A stretch of DNA of 12,858 nucleotides from contig JAEZAF010000113.1 of assembly GCA_023430545.1 (NCBI GenBank), forward strand, positions 1 through 12,858. The letters are read 5' to 3'. The notes beneath the pieces are model-generated. The model searched no databases. It was given only the letters and a program-made list of their open reading frames with translations, and was not told the origin of the DNA. This document shows, in pieces, positions 6,371-12,858 of this stretch. This stretch comes from Chloroflexota bacterium. Lineage in GTDB: Bacteria > Chloroflexota > Anaerolineae > Aggregatilineales > Phototrophicaceae. Made by a program: the position numbers and the translations under genes. Each line of letters starts with the position of its first letter. The stretch's first letter is position 1.

Positions 6371-7543
6371 ATGACCACTTCCTTAAAACGCCGTATATCA
6401 CTTCGATATATAGACTATTTCGCCTGCCTTGTGCTTCTCATGACCCTATTGGCACAAGGTCTGCTGAGCGCAAATGCCAAAGGCAGATCGACGCGCCTGC
6501 ACTGCTATCCGACAGTCAGTACATCGCTGCCCTGTGTCTTTCTGCTGCGTGATGAAGATTCTGATGGTGATACGGACCATGAGCAGGGCGATGCTCTGGT
6601 GCATTTTACGCACAGCGGCACACAGGTTTTTGACGCCCTGACTGGCGAGACGATCATATCCTCTGATATCCCCTTCGACCCTGCGATTCCGCTGGTCTAT
6701 CAGAATCAGGCTGCCAGTGTCGCATGGTCCCATGACGGCCAGTACATGGCGCTGACATCCGACACCGAAGTCCGGCTTTACCGCCGTGATGAGCAGACAC
6801 CGATTGCGACCTTTCCCTATCGGGGCAGATTTCAGCCGTATGCCGTCTGGAGTCCCACGGCGAACACACTGGCCTACTATTCTTACGATGGAATCTGGCT
6901 GACGACCATTGACGAAGGGGGCGAAGCATCCGAGCCATTTGCGCTCCAACTGGATGAGGATACAGACGTGTACCATGTGCTGTGGTCACTGGATGGTGAC
7001 TCACTGCTGGCGCTCATCAGCATTGAGCAGTACGAGTATCAGGTACAACGGCTGAATGCGGAAACCGGCGTATCACAGGCGTTGGTTGCTGAAATGACCA
7101 GCCTGATGTCGCCGTCGATCAAATGGCTGGATAACGGAAAACTCCGCTTCTGCTGCGAAATTGTGGCGCTCGGTGACGGACCTGATCTCGATGTTGAACC
7201 GGCGGCCGCATTTGAACTGGGTGATCATTTCGACATCGACGGTGAGACATGGGAAATCGTGTCAGCGCCATTTTCGTTTCTCCATCTCGTACATGAAAGC
7301 GGTCGCTACAGCATCCGCTGGTTTGAGCATGTACCCGATGAATATACACTTGCGGTTACCGATCTGGTTGAGAATCGTGTGGTGGATCAGTGGGATCAGG
7401 TGTTTACATCGCAGAGCCATCTTGCGCCGCCGCTGGAAGCGATGTGGATCAGGGATATGGTCGTCGTTGCTGGCAGCGCTGTTCCTCACATGCGTCCCGA
7501 TGATCCGGATGCGCTGTTCGTCTGGAAGCCGGAACTCCCGTAG
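6371..7543 (+). CDS. Secreted or membrane-anchored beta-propeller (WD40/TolB-like) protein
   Basis: The 390-residue protein has a basic N-terminus (KRR) and a hydrophobic segment at about 15-32 ending 'LLSANA', a plausible signal peptidase I site after A36. The mature part has repeating strand patterns of a beta-propeller. Blade-like units include 'VAWSHDGQYMALTSDTEVRLY', 'AVWSPTANTLAYYSYDGIWL', 'VLWSLDGDSLLALIS' and 'IKWLDNGKLRFCC'. An Asp-rich stretch 'DEDSDGDTD' shortly after the signal resembles a Ca2+-binding loop. No catalytic residues are evident, so a role in binding or scaffolding outside the membrane is inferred. The start at 6371 is chosen because AGGAG lies 7 bases upstream and the signal peptide begins there; an upstream in-frame start would have no such site. 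It appears to be transcribed alone. Confidence 0.7.
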   Translation: MTTSLKRRISLRYIDYFACLVLLMTLLAQGLLSANAKGRSTRLHCYPTVSTSLPCVFLLRDEDSDGDTDHEQGDALVHFTHSGTQVFDALTGETIISSDIPFDPAIPLVYQNQAASVAWSHDGQYMALTSDTEVRLYRRDEQTPIATFPYRGRFQPYAVWSPTANTLAYYSYDGIWLTTIDEGGEASEPFALQLDEDTDVYHVLWSLDGDSLLALISIEQYEYQVQRLNAETGVSQALVAEMTSLMSPSIKWLDNGKLRFCCEIVALGDGPDLDVEPAAAFELGDHFDIDGETWEIVSAPFSFLHLVHESGRYSIRWFEHVPDEYTLAVTDLVENRVVDQWDQVFTSQSHLAPPLEAMWIRDMVVVAGSAVPHMRPDDPDALFVWKPELP

Positions 7544-7551
7544 CTTTCCAG

Positions 7552-7566
7552 AGACGCCCCGCGTCT
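7552..7566 (+). promoter_or_regulatory. Perfect short inverted repeat in the fmt promoter region
   Basis: AGACGC (7552-7557), CCC, GCGTCT (7561-7566). It lies 8 bases after the stop of the preceding gene and ends 4 bases before the fmt -10 box. It could be an operator, or a weak terminator lacking a U-tract. Confidence 0.35.
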
Positions 7567-7567
7567 G

Positions 7568-7576
7568 TGCTACAAT
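7568..7576 (+). promoter_or_regulatory. Extended -10 promoter of fmt
   Basis: TGCTACAAT forms an extended -10 element (TG-N-TACAAT). No -35 box is apparent. Transcription would start near 7583, a leader of about 43 bases before the ATG at 7626. Confidence 0.5.
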
Positions 7577-7625
7577 TCGGGGACTTCAGATGATACTCAA
7601 CACAGAAAGTGATTATCATTCGTCT

Positions 7626-8567
7626 ATGGCAAACATCATCTTTATGGGGACGCCGGACTTCTCCGTCCCGATTCTGGAAGCCCTGATTCGAAACCACACT
7701 GTGACGGCTGTCGTCACCCAGCCGGATCGTCCCGCCGGACGAGGCCGTGAAGTCCAGCAGTCGCCGATCAAGCAGGTCGCGCTGGCACATAAGATCCCCG
7801 TGCTTCAGCCGGAGAAGATTGGACGCAAGGCCGCGATGGAAGAACTCCAGCGCTATGAAGCCGACGCCTATGTCGTCGCCGCCTTCGGCCAGATCCTGCC
7901 GCAGAAGGTGCTGGACATCCCGCCGCACGGGTCGATCAATGTCCATGCGTCACTGCTTCCACGCTGGCGTGGTGCCGCCCCCATTCAGGCGGCTATCCGC
8001 GCGGGTGACTCCGAAACCGGCATCACCATCATGAAGATGGACGCTGGCCTCGATACCGGCCCGATGCTGCGTTCGCGTGCCATCCCGATTGAGCCAGGGG
8101 AAACCGGCGCGACACTCCATGACCGCCTTTCCGAACTCGGTGCGGTGCTGCTGATCGAAACACTGGAAGACTATCTCGCCGGAAATCTCGAACCGCAGCC
8201 GCAGCCCGAAGAGGGTGTCACCTATGCACCGCGCATCGAGAAGGGCGAAGGCCGCATCGACTGGGCACAGCCCGCCGACGTCATCGAGCGGCTGGTGCGC
8301 GCCTTCACACCGTGGCCGGGGACCTTCACAACCTGGAAAGGTAAAACCCTGCGCGTCATCAGTGGGGCGGCTGGAAGTGCAGCGCCGATGCACCGTCCAC
8401 CGGAGCCGGGTGAAGTGACCGAGATCGAAGGCCGCACCGCCATCGGCACGGGTGAGAACGGCGTCTATTACCCGACCAGCGTGCAGCTTGAGGGGAAGAA
8501 GGTGGTCCCGATGGCCGATTTTGTGCGCGGCTATCCTGATTTCATGGCAAGCCGTCTTGGAGAATGA
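7626..8567 (+). CDS. fmt: Methionyl-tRNA formyltransferase
   Basis: The enzyme transfers a formyl group from 10-formyl-tetrahydrofolate to the amino group of initiator Met-tRNA in the cytoplasm. The 313 residues match the family length. Residues 1-200 are the formyltransferase domain, beginning 'NIIFMGTPDFSVPILEAL'. The catalytic triad is N105 and H107 in 'INVHASLLP' and D143 in 'MDAGLDTG'. The signature 'SLLPRWRGAAPIQ' (109-121) binds folate and tRNA. The C-terminal OB-like domain (about 207-313) starts 'RIDWAQPADVIERLVRAFTPWPGTF'. The ATG at 7626 is chosen because the family N-terminus begins there. An in-frame ATG at 7590 would add 12 residues but lies only about 7 bases after the predicted transcription start. 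No strong ribosome binding site is visible. Peptide deformylase (def), its frequent neighbour, is absent here. Confidence 0.97.
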   Translation: MANIIFMGTPDFSVPILEALIRNHTVTAVVTQPDRPAGRGREVQQSPIKQVALAHKIPVLQPEKIGRKAAMEELQRYEADAYVVAAFGQILPQKVLDIPPHGSINVHASLLPRWRGAAPIQAAIRAGDSETGITIMKMDAGLDTGPMLRSRAIPIEPGETGATLHDRLSELGAVLLIETLEDYLAGNLEPQPQPEEGVTYAPRIEKGEGRIDWAQPADVIERLVRAFTPWPGTFTTWKGKTLRVISGAAGSAAPMHRPPEPGEVTEIEGRTAIGTGENGVYYPTSVQLEGKKVVPMADFVRGYPDFMASRLGE

Positions 8568-8677
8568 CGCCATCCACTGGCTGTTTACAGGTCATGGGGC
8601 GAGTGTAAAAAGCGTAATAGAAAGCGTCAGATACGCTGGTTTTACGCGATCTCTGTGGTTTTTTGGGCTTTGATCTA

Positions 8678-8686
8678 TGCTATAAT
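8678..8686 (+). promoter_or_regulatory. Extended -10 promoter of ftsH
   Basis: TGCTATAAT is a consensus extended -10 box (TG-N-TATAAT) without a recognisable -35 box. The predicted start near 8693 gives a leader of about 98 bases, long compared with the other genes here. Confidence 0.6.
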
Positions 8687-8712
8687 GACCGCGAGGCCGC
8701 GCAGTTCGATTA

Positions 8713-8746
8713 CGGGATTCATTTCCCTGCGGGATCGTTTTCCCTT
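8713..8746 (+). repeat. Two tandem 17-base dyads in the ftsH leader
   Basis: Copy 1 (8713-8729) and copy 2 (8730-8746) each contain GGGA-N6-TCCC and match at 13 of 17 positions, with no gap between copies. They fall inside the predicted transcript, about 20-53 bases after its start. They could fold as two small RNA hairpins or act as a double operator. Confidence 0.6.
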
Positions 8747-8758
8747 CCTCAGCGTAGG

Positions 8759-8781
8759 CAGTAAGGTTAATTTTACTGGAG
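8759..8781 (+). promoter_or_regulatory. ftsH ribosome binding site overlapped by a small hairpin
   Basis: TGGAG (8777-8781) lies 9 bases before the GTG start. CAGTAA (8759-8764) can pair with TTACTG (8773-8778), which would cover the first bases of the site. The 6-bp AT-rich stem is weak, so temperature-dependent access is possible but unproven. Confidence 0.35.
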
Positions 8782-8790
8782 TAACTTTTT

Positions 8791-10755
8791 GTGAATAATC
8801 GATCTCCGGAGTCTCCAAACAGTAATTCCCCTAATCGCAGCCCACAGCGCATGTGGATGATCATCGCCGGCGTTGGGCTGGTGGTCATTCTCGTCATGCT
8901 GGCTGCGCAGTCCATGAGCGGCGTAGGCGTCACCAATAACATGAGCTATTCGCAGCTCGCTCAGGAAATCCGTGAAGGCAATGTCGAGACCATCATCCTG
9001 CGCGGCGGCACCGATGTCGAAATCCGCCTGAAGGGCAGCACGACACCTCGCCGGATGAACACACCGCCCAACTACAACATTGGCGAAGAGGTCTTTCGTC
9101 TGGGTGTGACCACGGAACAGTGGGATCGTGTCGCCTTTATTCCGCTGCCGGGTGACAATTCAACACAACTTCTGAGCATGATCTTTCCCATCGTGTCGAT
9201 GGTGGTCATTTTCTGGCTGTTCTGGCGTCTGATGCGCAATATGCGTGCCGGTCAGGATCAGGCCATGAGCTTTGGCCGCAGTCGTGCGCGTGTTTCGCGT
9301 GATATGGAGCGCCCGCAGGTCACCTTCTCCGATGTGGCCGGTGCCGAAGAAGCCAAGGAAGAACTGAAGGAAGTTGTCGAGTTCCTCAAAGAGCCGGAGA
9401 AGTTCATCCGACTTGGCGCTCGTGTGCCAAAGGGTGTGCTGATGGTCGGCCCACCCGGAACCGGTAAGACCCTGATGGCGCGTGCTGTTGCTGGTGAAGC
9501 TGGCGTGCCGTTCTTCAGCATTTCGGGTTCAGAATTCGTCGAGATGTTCGTCGGTGTCGGCGCGTCCCGCGTGCGTGACCTCTTCGACCGCGCCAAGGCC
9601 GAAGCCCCCGCGATCATCTTCGTGGACGAAATCGACGCGGTCGGTCGTCATCGCGGTGCAGGTCTGGGCGGCGGCCATGATGAACGTGAACAGACCCTGA
9701 ATCAGATTCTGGTCGAGATGGACGGCTTCGAAACCGGGACCAACATCATCATTATCGCGGCGACCAACCGTCCCGACATCCTTGACCCGGCCCTGCTGCG
9801 TCCGGGCCGCTTTGACCGCAAGGTCATCATGGATAATCCGGACATCAAAGGCCGTCTGGATATCCTCAAGGTGCATTCCAAGGGAAAGCCGCTGTCATCT
9901 GGTGTAGACCTTGAAGCGATTGCCAAGATCACAGCCGGTTTCTCTGGTGCGGATCTCGAAAACCTGATCAACGAAGCCGCGATTCTGGCGGCACGCCGCA
10001 ACCTCAAGACCATCGGCATGAGCGAGCTTCAGGAAAGTATGGAGCGCGTCGTCATGGGGCCGGAGCGTAAGACCCGTGTCATCTCCGAATACGAGAAGCG
10101 CAAGATCGCCCATCACGAAGCCGGACATGCTATCCTTCAGCACGTGCTGAAGTACGCCAACCCGGTGCACAAGATCACAATCATCCCACGCGGACGGGCA
10201 GGCGGCTATGTGATGTCCCTTCCGGACGGTGACAGTGATACAATGATGTACTCCGCCGAACAGTTCGAAGACCAGATCGCCTCTGCAATGGGTGGACGCG
10301 CCGCCGAAGAGATCATCTTTGGTCAGCTCACCACCGGGGCCAGCAATGACCTTCAGCAGGCGACCCGCATTGCACGTGCGATGGTCACGCAGTTCGGGAT
10401 GAGCGACATCCTCGGCCCGCGTTCGTATGGCAGCAACAGCGGCTCGATCTTCCTCGGACGTGAACTCGGCGAACAGCGCGACTACAGCGAACACTACGCC
10501 GAAGAGATTGATAACGAAGTAAAGCGCATTCTGTCGACACAGTATAACCGTGCCAAAAGCATCCTGACGGAGTCCCGCGATAAGCTGGAGATGATCGCCA
10601 GAGTGCTGCTGGAACAGGAAACGCTGGATCGTCCGGCCTTCGAAGAACTGATGGCGAGCACCAATGCCGGCGTCGGCACCGCGACTGCCCCTGCACTCTT
10701 CGATACGGATTCGACTTTCAATGCGGATGACGCTGACGAGGAAGAACTCCGCTAG
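8791..10755 (+). CDS. ftsH: ATP-dependent zinc metalloprotease FtsH
   Basis: A 654-residue membrane-anchored AAA+ protease that degrades misassembled membrane proteins and regulatory substrates. It forms a hexamer facing the cytoplasm. In order: a Ser/Asn/Pro-rich N-terminus; membrane segment 1 (about 22-42); an extracytoplasmic domain (about 43-125); membrane segment 2 (about 127-147); then the AAA domain. The AAA domain has Walker A GPPGTGKT (220-227), pore loop 'FVGV' (253-256), Walker B 'IIFVDEID' (275-282) and the second region of homology (about 324-343) with its arginines. The protease domain has HEAGH (442-446; zinc ligands H442 and H446, catalytic E443) and the third ligand D520 in 'GASNDLQQAT'. 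The acidic C-terminal tail is variable in the family. GTG is the start, supported by TGGAG upstream. It is followed by a terminator and is probably monocistronic. Confidence 0.98.
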   Translation: MNNRSPESPNSNSPNRSPQRMWMIIAGVGLVVILVMLAAQSMSGVGVTNNMSYSQLAQEIREGNVETIILRGGTDVEIRLKGSTTPRRMNTPPNYNIGEEVFRLGVTTEQWDRVAFIPLPGDNSTQLLSMIFPIVSMVVIFWLFWRLMRNMRAGQDQAMSFGRSRARVSRDMERPQVTFSDVAGAEEAKEELKEVVEFLKEPEKFIRLGARVPKGVLMVGPPGTGKTLMARAVAGEAGVPFFSISGSEFVEMFVGVGASRVRDLFDRAKAEAPAIIFVDEIDAVGRHRGAGLGGGHDEREQTLNQILVEMDGFETGTNIIIIAATNRPDILDPALLRPGRFDRKVIMDNPDIKGRLDILKVHSKGKPLSSGVDLEAIAKITAGFSGADLENLINEAAILAARRNLKTIGMSELQESMERVVMGPERKTRVISEYEKRKIAHHEAGHAILQHVLKYANPVHKITIIPRGRAGGYVMSLPDGDSDTMMYSAEQFEDQIASAMGGRAAEEIIFGQLTTGASNDLQQATRIARAMVTQFGMSDILGPRSYGSNSGSIFLGRELGEQRDYSEHYAEEIDNEVKRILSTQYNRAKSILTESRDKLEMIARVLLEQETLDRPAFEELMASTNAGVGTATAPALFDTDSTFNADDADEEELR

Positions 10756-10766
10756 GGCGGTTCTTC
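10741..10766 (+). promoter_or_regulatory. Hairpin across the ftsH stop codon
   Basis: GAAGAA (10741-10746) pairs with TTCTTC (10761-10766), and CCGC (10749-10752) pairs with GCGG (10757-10760), leaving a 2-base bulge. The TAG stop falls in the loop. There is no U-tract. It may help protect the mRNA 3' end together with the terminator downstream. Confidence 0.35.
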
Positions 10767-10796
10767 GTCTGCGAGTACATCGATACAAAATCATCT

Positions 10797-10833
10797 GGCG
10801 GGGCCGCATGCGGCTGACCCCGCCTTTTGTTTC
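10797..10833 (+). terminator. Rho-independent terminator after ftsH
   Basis: GGCGGGG (10797-10803) pairs with CCCCGCC (10818-10824). The intervening 14 bases contain the palindrome CCGCATGCGG. A TTTTGTTT tract follows directly. Confidence 0.8.
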
Positions 10834-10884
10834 ACTTGATTTCCCCTCGATCACCCGCGTCTTCGGCTTGTCTGGCAGATAGGC

Positions 10885-10890
10885 TATAAT
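10885..10890 (+). promoter_or_regulatory. -10 box of the DM13-domain gene
   Basis: A consensus TATAAT preceded by GGC lies 43 bases before the ATG. The best -35 candidate at a 17-base distance is the poor TTCGGC (10862-10867). Confidence 0.5.
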
Positions 10891-10933
10891 TGTGCCTCGC
10901 ATTGGGACAACCATTGAAAGCGTATAACGACAG

Positions 10934-11590
10934 ATGCGATTTCGATTATTGGTACTGGGCATTGGCGCGCTGCTGGTGATCGCCACATTCACTTTTCCCT
11001 ACTGGTATCCGCTGCTGCTGACCACCGACGACAACTTCCCTTTCCCGGAACTCGCCTCCGAGCTTTGGCCGGCCTTTGAAGCACTGCCGCCGGAACGCCA
11101 GAATGATTATCTCACGCTGCGCGGTGACAGCCCTGCACAGGCGCTGGACATGGCAAACACCGCGCTTCAGCCGGATGTTGTCGTGCCGGAAGAAGCGCAG
11201 GCCACACCAGAGGTCTCCGGCGAGGTGCCGGTACTAACGGGGAGCTTTGTGGGCCTGTCACCGAACCGCAGCGCCGAGGGGACGGTGACCATCTATGAAC
11301 GGCCAGACGCCAGCCGTTACCTGTGGTTTCAGGATTTCCGCGCCATTCAGGGGCCAGACCTGCGCGTTTATCTCTCTACACGAGAGACACTCGACCTTGA
11401 AGATCTGGACAGCGACGAAGAGCTGGGGCTGTCAGCCGATGACATCCCGTTGGGCCGTCTGCAAGCCAACGTCGGCAGCCAGCAGTTCCCTGTGCCGAGC
11501 GAACCGAACCTGTCACTGTATAATAGCATTATCCTTTACAGTAACCGCCTGAGTCTGGTGTACGCCATTGCGGATCTCTCCGCGCCGTAG
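10934..11590 (+). CDS. Membrane-anchored DM13-domain protein
   Basis: The 218-residue protein starts with a single hydrophobic segment (about 5-29) that would anchor it in the membrane or act as an uncleaved signal. A low-complexity spacer follows to about residue 97. Residues about 100-216 match the DM13 pattern: 'LTGSFVGLSPNRSAEGTVTIY', 'YLWFQDFRAIQGPDLRVYLST', 'IPLGRLQANVGSQQFPVP' and 'LYNSIILYSNRLSLVYAIADL'. DM13 is a small beta-sandwich suggested to take part in electron transfer or redox reactions outside the cell. The Cys often found near the end of the domain ('WC' or 'YC' followed by F.V.F) is Ser here, and the protein has no Cys at all. That argues against a thiol-based role. The ribosome binding site is weak. 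Confidence 0.75.
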   Translation: MRFRLLVLGIGALLVIATFTFPYWYPLLLTTDDNFPFPELASELWPAFEALPPERQNDYLTLRGDSPAQALDMANTALQPDVVVPEEAQATPEVSGEVPVLTGSFVGLSPNRSAEGTVTIYERPDASRYLWFQDFRAIQGPDLRVYLSTRETLDLEDLDSDEELGLSADDIPLGRLQANVGSQQFPVPSEPNLSLYNSIILYSNRLSLVYAIADLSAP

Positions 11591-11664
11591 GGATACCTGA
11601 CCTCCAATGTTCGCCTGATACCTTCATCGTCCTGTGCTTGATACAAGGAAAGAGACAATCAACG

Positions 11665-12582
11665 ATGGCCGTACGATGGACCGTCACCAGCGAGCTTTCA
11701 AAGGCGCATCTGACGCAGGTATTTTCTGGCGGGGCCTGTAACATCCTCGATGAGCACGGCGTGCTGCTGCGAAATGAGGAACGCGACCGCATCAACGAGT
11801 GGCTGACGCAACAGGGGATTATGTTCTTCGACCCGCAGATCCACCCGGATACGCACGGCGTCGAATACGATTATGAGCGCCATCATCCGGTGGAGCTGGC
11901 GGCGCGTCAGGCGGCGGGAGTCAACCTGTACGAAGTCTCGCCGCGCAGCTTTGGGGGCATCACCAGTCTGGAGATCGCCGCCGATCACTTTCGCCAGCAC
12001 GAGCCGATGGTGATTTACTTCTCAGATGGTGACGCGGATGCGGATCAACTGCCAGTCCATAATGCGCAGGGCTATCCGCTGTTTGCACCAACCGGCATCG
12101 ACCGAGACCCGGAAGCGCGGCAGGCGCATTACCGTGAATTCATCAAAAACGGTAATAATCTGCGCAAATACCTCGTCCACTTTGCGCGGCAGGTGCCGCT
12201 GCTGACGGTCAATCTGGGCAATAATCCGCGCCGTGGCGACATTGAGATCACACCGTATCGTATGCATGCAGCAGACCTGTTCCGCGCCGTGACACGGGCG
12301 GCATCCGGCAAACGGGTGAAGGTCACCTTTACCGGCGGCCCGGAAGCGCGTGACGAACACGGCAATCCGCTGTTCCTTGCGCCGGAAACGCCGAAGGCCA
12401 TCGAATTACAGGCGCTGCTCGATCAGTATGTCGATGAGGGCAACGAACTGCGGTGCGCCATTGCACAGTTGATCAATGTCAGCGTGCTGACGCGTGTCGT
12501 CTACACCCAGCGTTCCGCCATTCTCGCGCTGGAAGAACTTCTGATCAATAAGGGGATACTGGCAAACCATTATGGACAATAA
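11665..12582 (+). CDS. Uncharacterised protein with weak nucleoside 2-deoxyribosyltransferase-like features
   Basis: This 305-residue cytoplasmic protein has no signal or membrane segment, and I do not recognise its family with certainty. Its N-terminal 120 residues show an order seen in nucleoside 2-deoxyribosyltransferase-like folds. A helix 'ERDRINEWLTQQGI' is followed by 'FFDPQ' (54-58), a helix with 'ELAARQAAGVNLYEVSP', and a Gly/Ser turn 'GGITSLEIA' with E103 as candidate catalytic Glu. The region 'MVIYFSDGDADADQLP' then closes a strand and an acidic loop. Residues 140-305 are mainly helical around 'VPLLTVNLG' and 'VKVTFTGGPEARD'. The ATG at 11665 has AAGGAAAGAG 10 bases upstream; a TTG at 11638 is possible. 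The next gene overlaps its end by 11 bases, so the two are probably co-translated. The function is tentative. Confidence 0.5.
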   Translation: MAVRWTVTSELSKAHLTQVFSGGACNILDEHGVLLRNEERDRINEWLTQQGIMFFDPQIHPDTHGVEYDYERHHPVELAARQAAGVNLYEVSPRSFGGITSLEIAADHFRQHEPMVIYFSDGDADADQLPVHNAQGYPLFAPTGIDRDPEARQAHYREFIKNGNNLRKYLVHFARQVPLLTVNLGNNPRRGDIEITPYRMHAADLFRAVTRAASGKRVKVTFTGGPEARDEHGNPLFLAPETPKAIELQALLDQYVDEGNELRCAIAQLINVSVLTRVVYTQRSAILALEELLINKGILANHYGQ

Positions 12583-12858
12583 CAGCAGCGATACCGGTAA
12601 CAGCGGCCTGATTCCGTCTGGCAGTGGCAGCAGTGACAGCGAATACAGCGTTCAGGCTAAACCGGTTCAGACGGTCCTGAATACCGTCTGGCAGGCTGGC
12701 TTTGTGCTGGAGGCGCTTGCCAGCCTGACCGATCTGGCTGCTGTCATGATGCGCCACGGCAAAACAGATGAGGCGGCACAGGCGCTGGCCTTTGTCATGC
12801 ATCACCCGGATGTACCGTATGATACTTACGACCGGGCCGAAGACCTGTTCATCGACCT
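12572..12858 (+). CDS. TPR-like helical repeat protein, N-terminal part (runs off the window)
   Basis: The ATG at 12572-12574 lies within the end of the preceding gene (11-base overlap, different frame). It opens 95 complete codons to the window edge. The first 25 residues are a Ser/Gly/Asn/Asp-rich disordered stretch. They are followed by helices 'TVLNTVWQAGFVLEALASL', 'DLAAVMMRHGKTDEAAQALAFV' and 'HHPDVPYDTYDRAEDLFIDL'. The last two resemble the helical repeats at the C-terminus of Chloroflexota AAA/LuxR-type regulators, where 'LA...G....A..LL..V.HHP....ET.DRA..LL.EL' is common. Here the motif comes near the start of a protein, so it may be a small stand-alone binding module. AAGGGG lies 16 bases before the ATG, too far to be ideal, so translational coupling is likely. 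Confidence 0.6.
   Translation, partial: MDNNSSDTGNSGLIPSGSGSSDSEYSVQAKPVQTVLNTVWQAGFVLEALASLTDLAAVMMRHGKTDEAAQALAFVMHHPDVPYDTYDRAEDLFID

Noticed and set aside
7161..7625. N-terminal extension of fmt in the same frame
   Set aside because: It overlaps the propeller gene in another frame, reads as low-quality sequence, and lies upstream of the fmt promoter. The family N-terminus begins at 7626.
8605..8650. Possible terminator after fmt (AGCGTA and TACGCT arms)
   Set aside because: The arms are only 6 bp with a 15-base loop and alternative pairings, and no T-run follows directly, so it was not listed as a terminator.
9895..10992. Long - strand open frame of 365 codons
   Set aside because: It is the antisense of ftsH and the following intergenic region. 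It would cross the ftsH terminator and shows no recognisable protein pattern.

Overview
The window looks like chromosomal DNA of a Chloroflexota bacterium, probably Anaerolineae-like. This is an inference from style, not from a marker gene. The hints are a PT-rich linker (four Ser-Gln-Pro-Thr units) joined to duplicated beta-sandwich repeats, an FG-GAP-type protein tail, and a final gene whose alpha-helical repeat ends in an 'HHP...DRAE.L' motif that I associate with Chloroflexota regulators. Promoters are sigma70-like, with good -10 boxes and often poor -35 boxes. No rRNA, tRNA, CRISPR array, insertion sequence or phage gene was seen.

Left part (1-3135). The end of an FG-GAP/integrin-like repeat protein on the + strand meets a large - strand gene at a bidirectional hairpin terminator. 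The - strand gene encodes a 972-residue modular carbohydrate-active protein: a GHL15-like putative glycoside hydrolase barrel, a putative Ig domain, a malectin-like domain, a PT linker and two tandem 117-residue repeats. It has its own clear promoter but no signal peptide.

Middle part (3136-6263). A 485-base divergent intergenic region separates the hydrolase gene from a + strand run: a divergent guanylate kinase-like P-loop protein, a YgfZ/GcvT-like folate-binding protein, and an overlapping VapBC-like pair (unfamiliar antitoxin plus PIN-domain RNase). The run ends at a strong terminator. The toxin-antitoxin pair sits 22 bases behind ygfZ and looks more AT-rich than its neighbours, so it may be an insertion into a housekeeping operon.

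Right part (6264-12858). This holds mostly single + strand genes, each with its own -10 box: a secreted beta-propeller protein, methionyl-tRNA formyltransferase (fmt), the membrane AAA+ protease FtsH with a long leader containing two tandem dyads, and a membrane-anchored DM13-domain protein. They are followed by a cytoplasmic protein with weak similarity to nucleoside 2-deoxyribosyltransferases and, overlapping it by 11 bases, the start of a TPR-like protein that runs off the window.

The housekeeping functions (fmt for translation initiation, ftsH for membrane protein quality control, ygfZ for Fe-S enzyme maintenance) are confident. The accessory genes are less certain. Nothing here amounts to a clearly new multi-gene system. 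The best leads are the signal-less modular hydrolase, the unusual antitoxin, the divergent kinase and its leader, and the tandem dyads in the ftsH leader.
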